A DNA stretch of 64,000 bases, from contig WAID01000006.1 of assembly GCA_016584495.1 (NCBI GenBank), forward strand, positions 2,666,001 through 2,730,000, written 5' to 3'. Within the stretch, counting starts at the first letter, position 1. Every line of letters starts with the position of its first letter. Shown piece by piece: positions 44,786-56,497 of the stretch. Source of the DNA: Celoporthe dispersa. Its lineage: Eukaryota > Ascomycota > Sordariomycetes > Diaporthales > Cryphonectriaceae. The notes beneath the pieces are model-generated. The model did no database searches. It saw only the letters and a program-made list of their open reading frames with translations, and was not told the origin of the DNA. Both the position numbers and the translations under genes were made by a program.

Positions 44786-45946
44786 TCAGTGCTTGCCAAA
44801 ATTGTCGTTGACCAGCACATACCTGTACCTCGCCTTGCCCGCCTCCATGTCCTTGGTCACCTGGTTCGCCTCCTTCATGTCTACCAGCTGCACCCACGGC
44901 TTGATCTTCTTGTCCGCCGCCAGCTGCAGCATCTCGGGGATCTCGGTCGACGGGCTGCCGGTCGCGCTGCCGCCGACCTTGATACCGCTGCCGATGAGGG
45001 TGAAGGCGTTGATGGGCGGCAGCTCGCCGCTGTCGGGTGCGCCCACCTGGATGAAGGTGCCGTGGGTCTTGATGAGGCTGAGGTACTGGTTCAGGGGCAT
45101 GTTGGGGCTCGAGATGGTGCTGATGATCAGGTCCAGCGTCCGGAAGTTCTTCTTGTCCCAGTCGCCGTCCTCGGACGTGGCGATGTACTCGTCACAGCCC
45201 AGCTTCAGCGCGTCGGCCTTCTTGTCACCCCGCCTGCTGATGCCCACCACCTTGTCCGCGCCCAGCGCCTTGGCGAACAGGACCGCAAAGTGGCCCAGCC
45301 CTCCGACGCCCACCACGCCGACCGTCTTGCCCGGTCCGCACCCGTTCCTCTTGAGCGGCGAGTACACCGTGATGCCGCCACACATCATCGGCGCGGCATC
45401 CTCACTCGCCAGGCCATCGGGGATGGGAATGACAAAGTGCCCGTTGGTGCGGTTATAGTCGGCATACCCGCCGTACGACTTGCCCTCGTCACCAGGGTAT
45501 ATGCTGCCGTACGTGTTGGTCATCTCGTTGGCGCAGTACGTCTCCTTGTGGTTCGAACACTCGGGGCAGTCGGACTGCAGGCATGTGCGCGCCTGGGCGC
45601 CTACGCCGACGCGGTCGCCCTCCTTCAAGTGCTTGACGTTCTTGCCCACGCGCACTGCCTTGCCCACGATCTCGTGGCCGACGACGCAAGCTGGCAGGTG
45701 GCTCCGCGTTAGCACATCTCCTCCTCCTTGGCCGGCAGGGCTTGGGTTCACACCCGACTTACGGTACGGGGTAGGGTACCATCCACTCCTCAGCATGTGC
45801 AGGTCGGAACCACACACACCACAGTGGGAGATCTCAATGTCAACGTCGTCCTCGGTCCACTTCTTGGGCTCGTAGGCGCCCCATTCCATGTTGCCGATGG
45901 AGTCGGCGTCCTTGCCCAGCCATCCTTCGAACTTGGGAGCTGCCAT
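44786..45946 (-). CDS. NADP-dependent cinnamyl-alcohol-dehydrogenase-like enzyme (ADH6/7 type)
   Basis: Zinc MDR enzyme that reduces aromatic and aliphatic aldehydes with NADPH. Exons 45946-45763 and 45690-44786 give 362 residues; the 72-nt intron would otherwise read through in frame, but splicing restores PYPCVVGHEIVG. Catalytic zinc ligands are expected in SHCGVCGSDLH and GHE. The structural zinc lobe is CLQSDCPECSNHKETYC. The cofactor motif is GVGGLGHFAVLFAKA, and SRRGDKK after the second strand indicates NADPH. No frame breaks. Likely cytosolic; may detoxify lignin-derived or other aldehydes, which would fit a wood- or plant-associated life. Not obviously co-regulated with neighbours. 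Confidence 0.93.
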   Translation of the reverse strand: MAAPKFEGWLGKDADSIGNMEWGAYEPKKWTEDDVDIEISHCGVCGSDLHMLRSGWYPTPYRKSGVNPSPAGQGGGDVLTRSHLPACVVGHEIVGKAVRVGKNVKHLKEGDRVGVGAQARTCLQSDCPECSNHKETYCANEMTNTYGSIYPGDEGKSYGGYADYNRTNGHFVIPIPDGLASEDAAPMMCGGITVYSPLKRNGCGPGKTVGVVGVGGLGHFAVLFAKALGADKVVGISRRGDKKADALKLGCDEYIATSEDGDWDKKNFRTLDLIISTISSPNMPLNQYLSLIKTHGTFIQVGAPDSGELPPINAFTLIGSGIKVGGSATGSPSTEIPEMLQLAADKKIKPWVQLVDMKEANQVTKDMEAGKARYRYVLVNDNFGKH

Positions 45947-47736
45947 CTTGAGCCTTGTCTGTGTGGATAAGTGGATGTGTGTTTGTGTGTGTCTGCAGGC
46001 TAGCAATCGAGAGACTCGTTGGGGATGAGATACGAGATTGTCAAGACCCGTCAACGTGGACAAGAGACATGCACAGCGAGCGCTCTGCCTTATATACTCG
46101 ACTCGTTCTTGTGGACCGGATCTTCTTCGGCAACCTTCTCAAGAGATAGCCAAGCTTGAAAACTTTCGATGACGTTATAGACGTTATAGCCGACCGACGA
46201 TTCAGAGCTGGCGGCAGCGCAGTTTCTTCAGAGAGAGGATTAAACTACTATCACCGGCGCGTAAGTCCATCCCTCCCCTTCCCGCCCCTCTCCTCCCACT
46301 CTCCCTGTCCCCTCGAGCTAAGAACCCTCTTTTTCTGCTAGTAAGGTTACCATGCCGATTGCCATCGGACGGGGGAACTTTCCCAGGTATGGCGATGCTT
46401 TGATAAAATAGCTCACGGCAATGGAAGCAGATCGGACCCGGGAGCACCGTATCCACATCTGGAGGGAGAGTGAATACTCACAGCGAATCACTGGGCGCCA
46501 TCCCGCTCATAAACGCCGATGCCTTAAGTCCTAAGTCCAAACTTTCTCTTGATTGCACATCACATCCACACATCCACAACCACGTCATGCCACAACAATC
46601 AAGACCCGGGTGAACGCTGTTGGTTGTGCGGCGAGGGTGTCCCGTCTTGTCTATCGTCAGCCGCGCAGATGGGATCTATCTCTCACGAAGTTTGCACAAA
46701 TTCCGCCCTCAAACTCCGGGGAATACAAAGAATCCCCCTCCTCTCACTTGGTGGTGAGAAGGCGAGTGAGTCATACCGAGTGTGTACCAAGCTCTCCTCC
46801 CAAGTGACAGCTCAAGACCTTCCCTTCACGATGATGAGTCTGCCAGCGCCAAGCTCGACCTTGAACATGTGAGACCAAAAAAAAAAAAAATAGCCATCGC
46901 GTGACAAGTCTTGCTTAGCAGGCTATTGGCCGCATCGTGCCTCAGCGGCGATGAGCTGCCACGCTGCATATCCTGTAATGACTACTCGGGTCTTTGGTCT
47001 TGGAACGTGAAGTTGTGTGTGGGTGTGTGGGTGGTTCGACGAGATGAACACGAGGCCGAAGGGGGAGGGGTGCTTTCTGGGAAGATTACCAACCCCCTCA
47101 GTCCCCTAGGTTGAGAGAAATCCTCGTTTCACGACGAATGGCGGTGCCCCTCTACCGCTCTGTGGTGGTCCGCTGGGGGAGGGAGGGGGCTGGCATTGGT
47201 GCGAACGCTGCGATGGGAAACTCGGCTCCACGGGGAAATACTGATTGTCGAGGCTGGCTGGGGGCTGGCGAGGCTGTCGTGGAAACCTTCAGGCCCGGCA
47301 GACTGCTGGGGATACCCAACGTGATTCACATCACCTCAGCCCTAGAAGGCCCCCTACGTCGTACATCCAAAGGCCTTTTGCTTTTTATGTACCTAAGGAC
47401 AGGATCTATGCTTCCTAGATTGCTAGAGAGCATGCTATATCAAAGTCCCTTTAGGCTTCTCGTAGGCTAACGCTTCACATCGCGGTCCATAATTTGGGAG
47501 CCAAAACAACCCGAATGTAAATTATATCTGACTGCTCACGTGGTAATCCAGAAACATGAAAACATGATCCCGTCGCTGTTTGTCTATAATTCTCCGTCTC
47601 CGACCGATAAAAATGACGAATGATTGATGCCCACCCAGGAACACATTACGCGTAGCATATAGTCTCAAAAGAAGAAGAGAGAGAAAACAAAGCCTGATAC
47701 ATAGAATGAGGGCCCAGTCGCGCCGCCCCTCGCTCC
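45947..47736. other. Intergenic region, 1.8 kb
   Basis: Promoter of the ADH6/7-like gene and 3' side of the FHL1-type gene. An A run at about 46867-46880. No gene seen. Confidence 0.5.
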
Positions 47737-48784
47737 CTACCGGTGCGTAGACCGATTCCGGACGTACTCGCCGAACCGCGTCTCGAGGTGTTTCATGAGA
47801 GCCTTCTCGGCCTCCGCAAAGTGTTGCTTCTGCTGCTCCGACTTGGACTGCACGAAGGTGTCGTCCGTAAACCCGAGAAGCCGATCTACCGCGCTCATGA
47901 TCAGGGACTCGCCCAGGAGCGGGTCAAGTTTCTCCGCGAGTGTTGGCAGGATTGACTTTTTGAAGCTGAGTATGACGCTAACCAGCTTTGGATCTAACAG
48001 CTCGACCTCCTTGGGGCCTTCTGGCGTGGCGGCAGGACCAGGTGTAGCCGAGGTCGGTCTGGGTCCGTTCGAGGCTGGGGGGTTCGTGGCAGGAGTGCCG
48101 GCGGGGCTCGTAGGCTTTGCCGGTGCACCGCTCACAGCTCCCGCAGCTGACGAAGGAGCAGTTGGGTGATGAGAAGTAGGAGCGGCAGTAATAGCAGCAA
48201 CGGGCCTGGGAGGGTCAGGTACTCTCGTCCCGGAGGCAGGAGCTGCAGGACCGGGCCCCGAGGCGGCAGCGACAGAAGCTGCTGGCACAGTCGGTGCAGT
48301 CGGCGCAATTGGCGTAGCGGTCGCAGGAACGAGCTTAGGGGCTCCAGATCCAGCGATTGTGTTGGCTCCCGGTACGGACGCTGCAGTGACAGACCCTGGA
48401 GAAACACCCGTCGAAGTCGTTGGTGCAGGAGATGCCGTGCCCAAGGGAACAGCGTTAGGAGCGGCGGTTGCGGCGGTTGCCGAGTTGGTCCGGACAGGAC
48501 CTGCAGGGACAGCTGTTGACGCAGTGCTCGCAGGCGCACTCGAGGCAAGGCTTGAAGCTACCGGTTTCGGGGCTATAGTCTTTGGGGCCGCGGTCGTAGT
48601 AGGTGTCGGCCCAGCAGAGACAGAGGTCGGAGGAGCACCTGTAGGGGTCGTAGGTGCATTCGCATTTGCATCTGGACTTAGACCAGCACCCGGCGCTCTG
48701 GCAACACCGCCATTCGCATTCGAAGCAGCATTTGGAGGGCAACGAGGGACGGATACCGGAGCAGCCGATCCCGCACCCACAGCA

Positions 48785-48821
<37 letters not shown>

Positions 48822-51800
48822 GCGGTGGTGGTGCTGCACCGGGCGCTCCAGGTGTGACACCCAAAGGTGTGCCCGTCTTAGGCGCGGCGCCAGCAGGGTA
48901 CGAGGTGCCAGGGCTTGCAATCGCAGGCGCATTTGGCGGTGCACCAGTTGAGGCAGGCGACTTCTGATCAGCCGAACTGGCCAGAGTTGACGCGCTGTTG
49001 ACAGCCACGGGCTTCGTCGCCCCGTTAGTGCCTCCTGCCGCTTGGGACCCAGACACTGGGTTGAAAGCAATCGGCTGGGCCCTTGCGACAGCAGGAGCGC
49101 CATAGCCACTTGGTGCGGCTGGCCTAGGCGAGTGCGCGTGGGGAGATGCGCTTGGAAGCGCGTGAGGGGCCCCCATCCGGGCAGCAGCCGTGGGCATGGG
49201 GCCAGGGCCGTTCACAGCAGCGACCTTTGTTGGAGCCATCGGGAGCGAAGCAGCAGATGCCGCCTTCGCGGCCTCCTCCGCGCGACGCTTGGGATAGATT
49301 TGCTTGTGCTGGCGAAAGACGTTTAGGATTAGTTTCTCATAGGACTCGAGTTCAGGCACCAGGCTTCTCTCGATCAGTCCCAAGCCGCGGTTGATGACGG
49401 ACATGGCAACCACCTCGGACCGCTTGCCCTCCTTCGCCTGCAGCTGTTTGATGACCTCAGCACGGAACTCTCTGATGAACACCCTGAGGAATGGCTCGAT
49501 GACAGGGCCCAGGGGCGCCACAGATGCGCTGGTCTGCGCAGGATGCAGCTGATGTGAAGACGGCGAAGGCCTCGGCGCATTCGGTGCTGGGTGCATAGCA
49601 GGGGCCGGGGGGCCGTGTTGAGGTCTGAGTGGCGGCCCTTGTCCCGGTCTGGCCAGGGGCGGACGGTGCGCAGCATTTGGTCCAACGGCAGCGGGTCCAT
49701 GATTTGCAACATGTGGCGGTTGTGGTCTGTTAGCATATGCCGGGTTGTATGGCGGTGCTTGCGCTCCGGGATGCTGTGGCCGCGGTGCCGTGGTGGCTGT
49801 CGGATAGCCGTTTGCCGGCGGTGGCGCGCCCGGCACCTGGTGTTGAGGATAGCCGGGGCGCGGAGGACCGTGCTGGTGGGCTGCAACACCGGGCTGTGCT
49901 GCATTCGATGGAGGGCCCTGGTGAATCTGATATGCCTGTCCGTTAGGCGGATACCGGGGGGGCAGGTTGGGCGTGAGAGCCGTCGAGTGCGCAGTGGGAT
50001 GGTGAATGTGGTGGTGTTGAGGATGCGTGGGAGGCTGGTATGGGTGGCTGTACCCGTTGTACATGCCTGTGGGCCGAGGTTCGGTGATCGAGTCGCTGGG
50101 CTTGCGCTTCTTCCCAGACTCCAAGGGGACGCCGGGAACGCGATGCCAGTTTCCTTCGATCTTTTTGAAGCATTCGCTCCCGAGGAGGTTGTGCCGGACA
50201 CTGCTCTCCCAGCCCTTGGTATCGACACAGAAGTAGAAGTAGGGCCACCTCTCCTGTATCCTCTTGTAGACCTGCTTGAGGCTGTAGCCTTTGGGGGGTG
50301 CGGCAGTCATGATCTCGTCTATCAGCAGCTGGTAGTTCTTTGTCGGCTTCTGCAGCTGCTCCTCGGTGAAGTCCTCGCGCCTCAGCTCCAGAGGGGGTGT
50401 CTTGTGCTTCATTGACTTCTCCTTGGCAGGCTTGTCACCGTCCAGATCCTCCTCTCCGTCCTCGCCCTTGGGCTTACGAGGTTTGTACCTCCGCTTCTCT
50501 CCCTGGCCGTCGGCTCCTTCAGGGAGGGGTGCTTCCTGGGCCGGCCGACCTTGCGCTTCTGCGGCTGGTCGCCAGGCTCCTGCGGCGGCATGTTCCGCTT
50601 TGCCTCTTCCTGCGCCTGCTTCTTGAGCAGCCGCTCCTCCCTCTTCGACATGATGCCGTTCTTGGGCGGCCTGCCCGGGCCACGTTTCTTCGGGGGCAAG
50701 GGGAGCTGTGACAGCTTGTCTACCTCGTCGGGGCTCGACTCGGGTTTGAGGCTGCCGTCCATAGGGTCTGACTCCACCGTCTCTCGGATCTCATCGTCCT
50801 CGTCGGCGTTGGAGAGCTCGGCCAGCGCCTCTGGCGCATCCTCCATAGCTTCGTCCGAGTCGTCCGAGTCATCCGAGTCCATGGTATGAAGGTTCGCCTG
50901 TCCCTCCTCGGCCTCGGAGGAGTCATCGGTATCGTGCATCTCCTCCCCGCGGGAGCTCTGGAAGTCGAAGCTCATCTCCTTCCCGTTCTCCGAGTAGGTC
51001 CTGCTCGCCGGTGCACTCGCCTTGGGCGGAAGCTCTGCGCCGGTCTTGCCATTCTCCACGCCCGCGAGGTAGAACTGGATGGTTATGTACTGGATCTGGA
51101 GCTCGTCACCGGAATACAGGGTGAAGACGTCGCCCTCCTTGTGGTGGACCGAGCGGCAGAAGACGCCGTTCCGGCCCAGGACGATGCCCTTCCAGACCCT
51201 CTCCTCGGCGTCGTACGAGATCTTGAGGTGTTCCCTCGAGATGCCCTTGGTGCTAGCCCACATGTCTGGGCCCTCGCCGTGGATCCTGACATGCGCGATC
51301 TCGTCCTGGCTCCTGAGGCTGGTGACGTCTCCAGGGCCAGGGGCGTAGTCGACATATTGACGGCTGCTGATGGTGTTGGAATGGGCACTCCCCGGGGCCC
51401 TCCGAGCCTGTTCAGCCGCCCGCTCCCCAGCAGCAGTCTTCCGTCTCTTGGCAGGCCGTGGGTTGTCCTCACCGTCCGACTCGGGGCCCAGGGCACCTCC
51501 CTCCCTCGCTGGCAAAGGACTTTTGGGTGGTGTCTGCCTCTACCGGCGGTCCCGGCAGCACGGGGCGGTGTCGGCGGGGGAGGCCCTTGGCTATGTGCTC
51601 CTCGACCTTGAGCCTGTGCGCCCTCTCTTTCCTTGCCTGCAGGAAGATCTTCTGGTCCCTACCGATCAGGACGGTGCGGGTAGTGATCCAGGTGGTGCTG
51701 TCTGGGAACTCCAGTTTTCCATATACATTGGAAGGGTGCTCGTACTCCTCCTCTTCGTCCTCGTCAAACGGGAAGCCCTGCCCCGCGGCAGCACCGACGC

Positions 51801-52383
51801 CTGGGAAGGCGTAGTTAGCCATCGGCATGTTCGGTATGTAGGGCTGGTTGGCCTGCGCAAGGAGTTCGGGATAGAGGGGAAGGGGCTGGGACAGGGCGTC
51901 ATAGTATCCAGCATCTCCGGAGAGACCAAGAAGATGGTTGGCCGCAGGCACCTCAGCGTGGCCGTCGCCGCCGCCGCCATCCGCCTGTCTCCAGAGGGAG
52001 CGGACCCAGGCCAGGCCGTCCTCGGTCCCCAAGTCCACAAGGCCGTTGGCGGTGCCAGAGGGTGCCAGAGGGGCGGGGGCGGGCTGCTGCTGGGTAGCAG
52101 GGGTGACCGGTGTCTCGTTCGCGACCGCAGCCGAGGGAGGTCTGGGGCTTAGGGTTGTAGGTGTAGGCGCATCGCTGTGGGGAGGTTGGGCCTGGGCGGT
52201 AGCAGGTCGTTCGCCTTCTTCTGTTCGCTGTTGGGGGGGAGGAGGAGGCACAGCAGGCCCAGGTGCAGGTGTAGCGGGTGCAGCCACAGGCCTGTGTGTG
52301 TCCTCAGCGGGGTTGAGGGCTGCAGCTGGAGCTGGCTCGGGGGCCGGTGTGGATGTTGAGGTCGACATTGGGGGGTCAGCCAT
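47737..52383 (-). CDS. FHL1: FHL1-type FHA/forkhead transcriptional regulator, two frameshifts
   Basis: Nuclear regulator related to yeast Fhl1, which controls ribosomal-protein genes with Ifh1. ATG at 52383, no intron apparent, about 1,548 residues. Order of parts: Pro/Ala-rich start, a split FHA domain beginning YGKLEFPDSTTWITTRTVLIGR and continuing through GISREHLKISYD and IVLGRNGVF, an acidic Asp/Glu/Ser stretch, two AT-hook-like motifs (KRGPGRPPK and RKVGRPRK), a forkhead winged helix (NYQLLIDEIM to WESSVRHNLLGSECFKKI), and a long Pro/Ala/Thr tail. The frame breaks near 51531-51545 (one extra base) and near 50531 (one missing base); together they restore the frame. A factor expected to be important for growth is unlikely to be a true pseudogene. 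Confidence 0.92.
48788..48818 (+). repeat. GCA trinucleotide repeat (poly-Ala) in FHL1-type gene
   Basis: About ten CAG/GCA units on the plus strand, read as poly-alanine in the disordered C-terminal region. Length may vary between strains. Confidence 0.8.
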
Positions 52384-53876
52384 GTTGGTGTCTGGCTGGC
52401 CGCTGGGGCCTTCCCTGATCTTCGGACGAAGTCATTGCAGGCCATATGGGGTGGACAAGGTGGATGGTCTTGGGTTGTGTTGATGTCCTTCTTTCGTCTT
52501 GTGTGCGGGTGGGTGTGCCGTCTGGAGGCGTTGGGTATGTGGGTGGGTGTTTACGTTTTCTGAGGTGCAGGTTGCGCGTGGTCGGGGGGAGAAAGAGGAA
52601 AGAAGACCTGGGAAGAAGTCGATATCGATTATCATGGCCAGACAAGTAACTGCTCATGACGAGAGACTGGGGTTCTCTACAAACTTTCCACGCCGGCCGC
52701 TGCTGATCCTGGCCAGCGGCTGGGTCGCCCCGCTTAAAAGTTCTCAGCGGTGCAGCCATTGGCTCAAGTCAAGAAGCGGGGAGTCCAGGAGCCACCTGTG
52801 AGGCGAGGCTAGCGTCCCAAGCCGATTGATTGACCACGCCCACCCCGGGCCGTCCTCCAGTTTTACATCTGTGCTTGTGACAAGCAGAAAGACCAAACTC
52901 GTCTCACTCACCCTCTCCTCCTTCTCTCCTCTCTCAACAGCAAGACCACACAACTAATTCAGCTCCTCATGGTGGCCTCAGTAAACACCAAAAATACAAA
53001 CCATCAACGAATTTCGGGTCTACCCCCCTCCCCCCTTTTTTTTTATTATTTTTTTTTACATGTTCTCGTCAAGAGATGCGCAAAGTCATTCATCAAGGTT
53101 GATTCCCATCATCACGAACAGCAGATGACAGTCCTTTGCTTCACTCGAATGCTTTCTTTATCCCTAGCAAAGATCGAGCTGATCTGGGTCACCTCACGCT
53201 TGATATGTATTTACATTGGTCCACAGTTGGGTGTCTCCTTTCTCTTCTCTCCTTTTCCCCTCCCCGTCCAGGTCCATCTTCCATCACCCCTCCTCACCTG
53301 GGTCAACTCCAGGCTGCAGCGGGAGACGGGTGGCTTTTTATAAACCTCTGGCAGGAAGAGATTGGGACGCGATACCCAAATCAGGACTCCTACAGCCATG
53401 ATGAGTCTTTGAACCCCTAGGACTCTCCTACTTCTTTTCTACTCCTCAGGGGTCACACCATCCTGCTCTGGGATACGGGCAACTGAGCCCTGGCTTTGGG
53501 GGCCGATGGCTGTGGCCAATCGCCTCTGGTCTGGTCAGCTTCCAGTCGGTGGTGGGCAGCATGGAGGCTGATAGGTGATCCTCTCCCAAGCTGCAATCAG
53601 TCAGCTCAGCTGGAGATAATGCGACCCTTCTCTCTCTCTGTCTCTCTGTCTCTCTCTCTCTGCGCTGACGCAAGGCGGGAGGCGAAATCTCTCCCTCGAA
53701 CCTTGGGCTCGATCATTTTATTTATACGTATCCAGTCTCTTAATATTGCCCCGAGGTTTACCTCATCTGGCCCGGTACAGAGACCCACAAGCGTGTGTTC
53801 TGCGAAGGATCAGGCCTGGCCAGATCCTGCATGCCCATCACACTCTATTTATACGCAACCCTCCACCACCTGCGCA

Positions 53877-53910
53877 ACACACACACACACACACACTCAC
53901 ACACACACAT
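53877..53910 (+). repeat. AC dinucleotide microsatellite
   Basis: AC repeat with one interruption (ACTC) in the FHL1/membrane-protein divergent region. Confidence 0.8.
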
Positions 53911-54909
53911 ACGCACACAACGTCACTTTTCCCCGCTCCAAAAGGCCTCATTCTCGGGCCACTTAGTCATGGCTGCTCGAACTTTCATGGGCCTCATATT
54001 TCTGGCTATTTTTCTACTTGGGTCTTGGGAGAAGTGATGATGGTGATGATGATGATGCTGCTGCTACTGCTGCAAATGTCTAGGCTAGGCCTGGGTCACA
54101 ATCCCATAGCGCCATCTCCCCCCCCCCAATCCCTCTCCCTTCCTCCCTGCGGGTTAAGAGATAGAACAGGTGCCTAATTTATCTTTATTTTTTTCCTCTA
54201 GAAAATATCACATTGCGCTAGGTCGACGTTGAGCATTTTGTATCTTGGCCGGATGGCTTGAGACGGAGAGGATAGCATGTTTTTGTGCTGCAATTAGGCG
54301 GTAGTAGACCTATCTGCCCGCCCCTTCGCCCCCAGCCCAGCCCTGCCGTTCTTGAAGAGTCTACGACGGAACATGGATGATGGACTGCTGCTTTCCTCTT
54401 GGCTACCTATTACACTGTAAATCTTGGTCGTTTCTTTATTGTTGTTGTTGCATTTTTGGTCTGTTTTTTTTTTTCTCCCTTCCTATCTTCTTCCCTCTCT
54501 ACTCTTTCCTTGTTTGGGCTGTGATTTCCACCCTGGCCCACCAGCCTGCTAAAGATATCCATCAGCTTCATAGAGGCTTTTCTTACCTCAGCACCACCCA
54601 ACGAATCCTGCCCACACCACTCGGCCCCATTTCTTGACCTTGTTTCCGCACTCGTCCTCTCCTGATCATGTTATAACATTTCGAATCGTTCCCTCCTGGC
54701 TGGGCTTCATTTTTTTTTTCCCCCTCCTTTTCCTACACGTTCTTGGCTTCTTTCCCGCTCTGTTTGCTACCTACTGGCTGAGAACTCACCCACCGTTTCA
54801 CCACCCTTAATTACTTGACATACTCGGTGGTGCATCCTCTCCTTACAAAACCATTCATTCATTCGTCTGTTCCAGCCTGTATCTTTCTTCTCTTCCACAT
54901 ACACACACA

Positions 54910-54910
<1 letters not shown>

Positions 54911-54946
<36 letters not shown>
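54911..54946 (+). repeat. CT microsatellite just upstream of a start codon
   Basis: About 18 CT units end 26 bp before the ATG at 54973. CT-rich tracts of this kind are common in fungal core promoters and leaders, so it may mark the transcription start region. Confidence 0.75.
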
Positions 54947-54948
<2 letters not shown>

Positions 54949-54972
54949 AAGTGAGAAAGCCCACCCGCCGCC

Positions 54973-56126
54973 ATGAACCGGCAGTCAGGTTCTCAGGCTC
55001 CCATACCTGTGACGCCCAGCTATAGCAGTCCCTCCCAGCAGCCGCTCCTCCAGTTCTCGGGGCCTCCTCCAAACACACCCAAGGCGAAGAGGGAGGAGCA
55101 GGGACAGCCGAGCAAGCTGGCTGTTCCCGGCCCGGCAGAAGGTCAACTCGATATGGCGGCCCTCCACGGGGAACCACACGCCACCGACACCCCAGTGGCC
55201 GCTCCCACGGGTGCCCCTCGAACCGGAGACCCGACGGATCAGCACGAACCCGGCCTTCACCATGACCTACACCCAGCCGCGCGACGCCTCCTCTGCCCCC
55301 GCCCCCGAGCTCCAGGTGTAGCCAGCGCAGCAGCAACAGCAGCGGTGGCGACAGCGGCAGCACCAACACCATGGCGGCGGCGAACGAGCGGACCGAGAGC
55401 CCTGGCCCGATGAACGAGAAGTCGGCGCCCGGGAGGCCAGCAGCACATCCGCTCTCGCCCCGATCACCACCGAGCCCGGGGCGCCCGGCTGTTGTGCCCG
55501 GCGGCGGCGGCGGTAGTGGTGTGGGTGGCGGCCACCAGCGCGGCGGCAGCTTCTCGACGCGCTACATCAACATGGTGCTGAGCGTCGAGAGGATCCCCCG
55601 GTCGCACAACATCCTCTCGAACGTGTTCTCCTGGATGATCCTCGTGGCGTTCGTGGTGGCCCCGGCCAACTTCTGCAGCCCGCCCGGCTGGGTGCAGACG
55701 AGCGACCTGCCGCCGGTCGACTTCTACGCCGACGTGCCGTCCATGGGCCTCCTGGGCGCGTGCTTCGCGGTCCTGGGCGTCGGGGCCCTCGGCATGCTCT
55801 ACCTCGCCCTCTGCTGGCGCCGCAACTACATCTGGCTCATGAACCGCATCTACCTGCCCCTCATCCTCCACTCCCTCGCCGGCTTCATCGCCTGCCTCGT
55901 CATCCTCAAGGTGCAGCACGACATGTGGTGGAGCATCTCGTCGTATGTCACCATCGCTATCGAGGCAGGCACCCTGCTGTTCTCCACGAGCATGTTCTGC
56001 ATCATCAATTACCTGCTCCTGGGAAAGCTGAAGAGGGAGCACCACCGGGAGACGTCGAGGAAGAACGTGGTGGACCTGGTCAAGGCGGGCAAGCAGCCAC
56101 CTTTTGCGCCGGGGAGCGTAGTATGA
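54973..56126 (+). CDS. Four-helix membrane protein of a conserved fungal family, two frameshifts
   Basis: Uncharacterised multi-pass protein. The N-terminal 150 or so residues are disordered and Pro/Ser/Gly-rich. The conserved part begins FSTRYINMVLSVERIPRSHN and holds four predicted helices (NVFSWMILVAFVVAP; GLLGACFAVLGVGALGMLYL; IYLPLILHSLAGFIACLVIL; AIEAGTLLFSTSMFCIINYL), ending in a basic cytosolic tail. Reading from ATG 54973, the coding signal moves to the second frame between about 55030 and 55135 (VNSIWRPSTGN and MTYTQPRDASS) and to the third near the C runs 55296-55306. Two single-base insertions would give 383 residues. The N-terminal part is therefore less certain than the membrane part. 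Role unknown. Confidence 0.75.
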
Positions 56127-56497
56127 GATGGACAGGGATAAATAAGGATCCGGTTCTGTAGCATTCAAAAGAGTCCATACACCAAAAAAAGCAAAGGGCT
56201 GGCTGTTGTGTCTCTTTTTTATTATTATTATTATTCTCTCTCGCTTTTTTTTTTTTTTTTTTTTTCGTTTTTCATGTATCTCATTTGTCGGCAGGCCTGT
56301 GTTCTTCAAGATACCATTGATCGTATGAACGAAATGAATTACCTGATGATACTTCTTCCACAACCTTCCCGTGACTGTGATATTAAAACGATAAAAAATA
56401 TAAAGATATCCACCACGCGCACGTCTTCATCAACAATCATCATCATCATCACCACCCATCTCTCTACCTCGCCAGGAGCGGCTCCCTCTCGCCCCTC
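56127..56497. other. Convergent intergenic region
   Basis: About 370 bp between convergent stops. A TAT repeat (56219-56235) is followed by a run of 21 T (56245-56265). No gene seen. Confidence 0.5.

Larger units (their letters stand above)
52384..54972. other. Long divergent intergenic region with microsatellites, 2.6 kb
   Basis: Shared upstream region of the FHL1-type gene (minus) and the four-helix membrane protein gene (plus). It contains T runs near 53037-53056, an AC repeat at about 53877-53910, a GATGAT repeat near 54036-54055 and a CT repeat before the downstream ATG. No domain-bearing open frame. It probably includes long 5' leaders for both genes. Confidence 0.55.

Noticed and set aside
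34822..45946. Secondary-metabolite cluster of laccase, two dehydrogenases and P450
   Set aside because: No polyketide synthase, peptide synthetase, terpene synthase, transporter or pathway regulator is present; proximity alone is weak.
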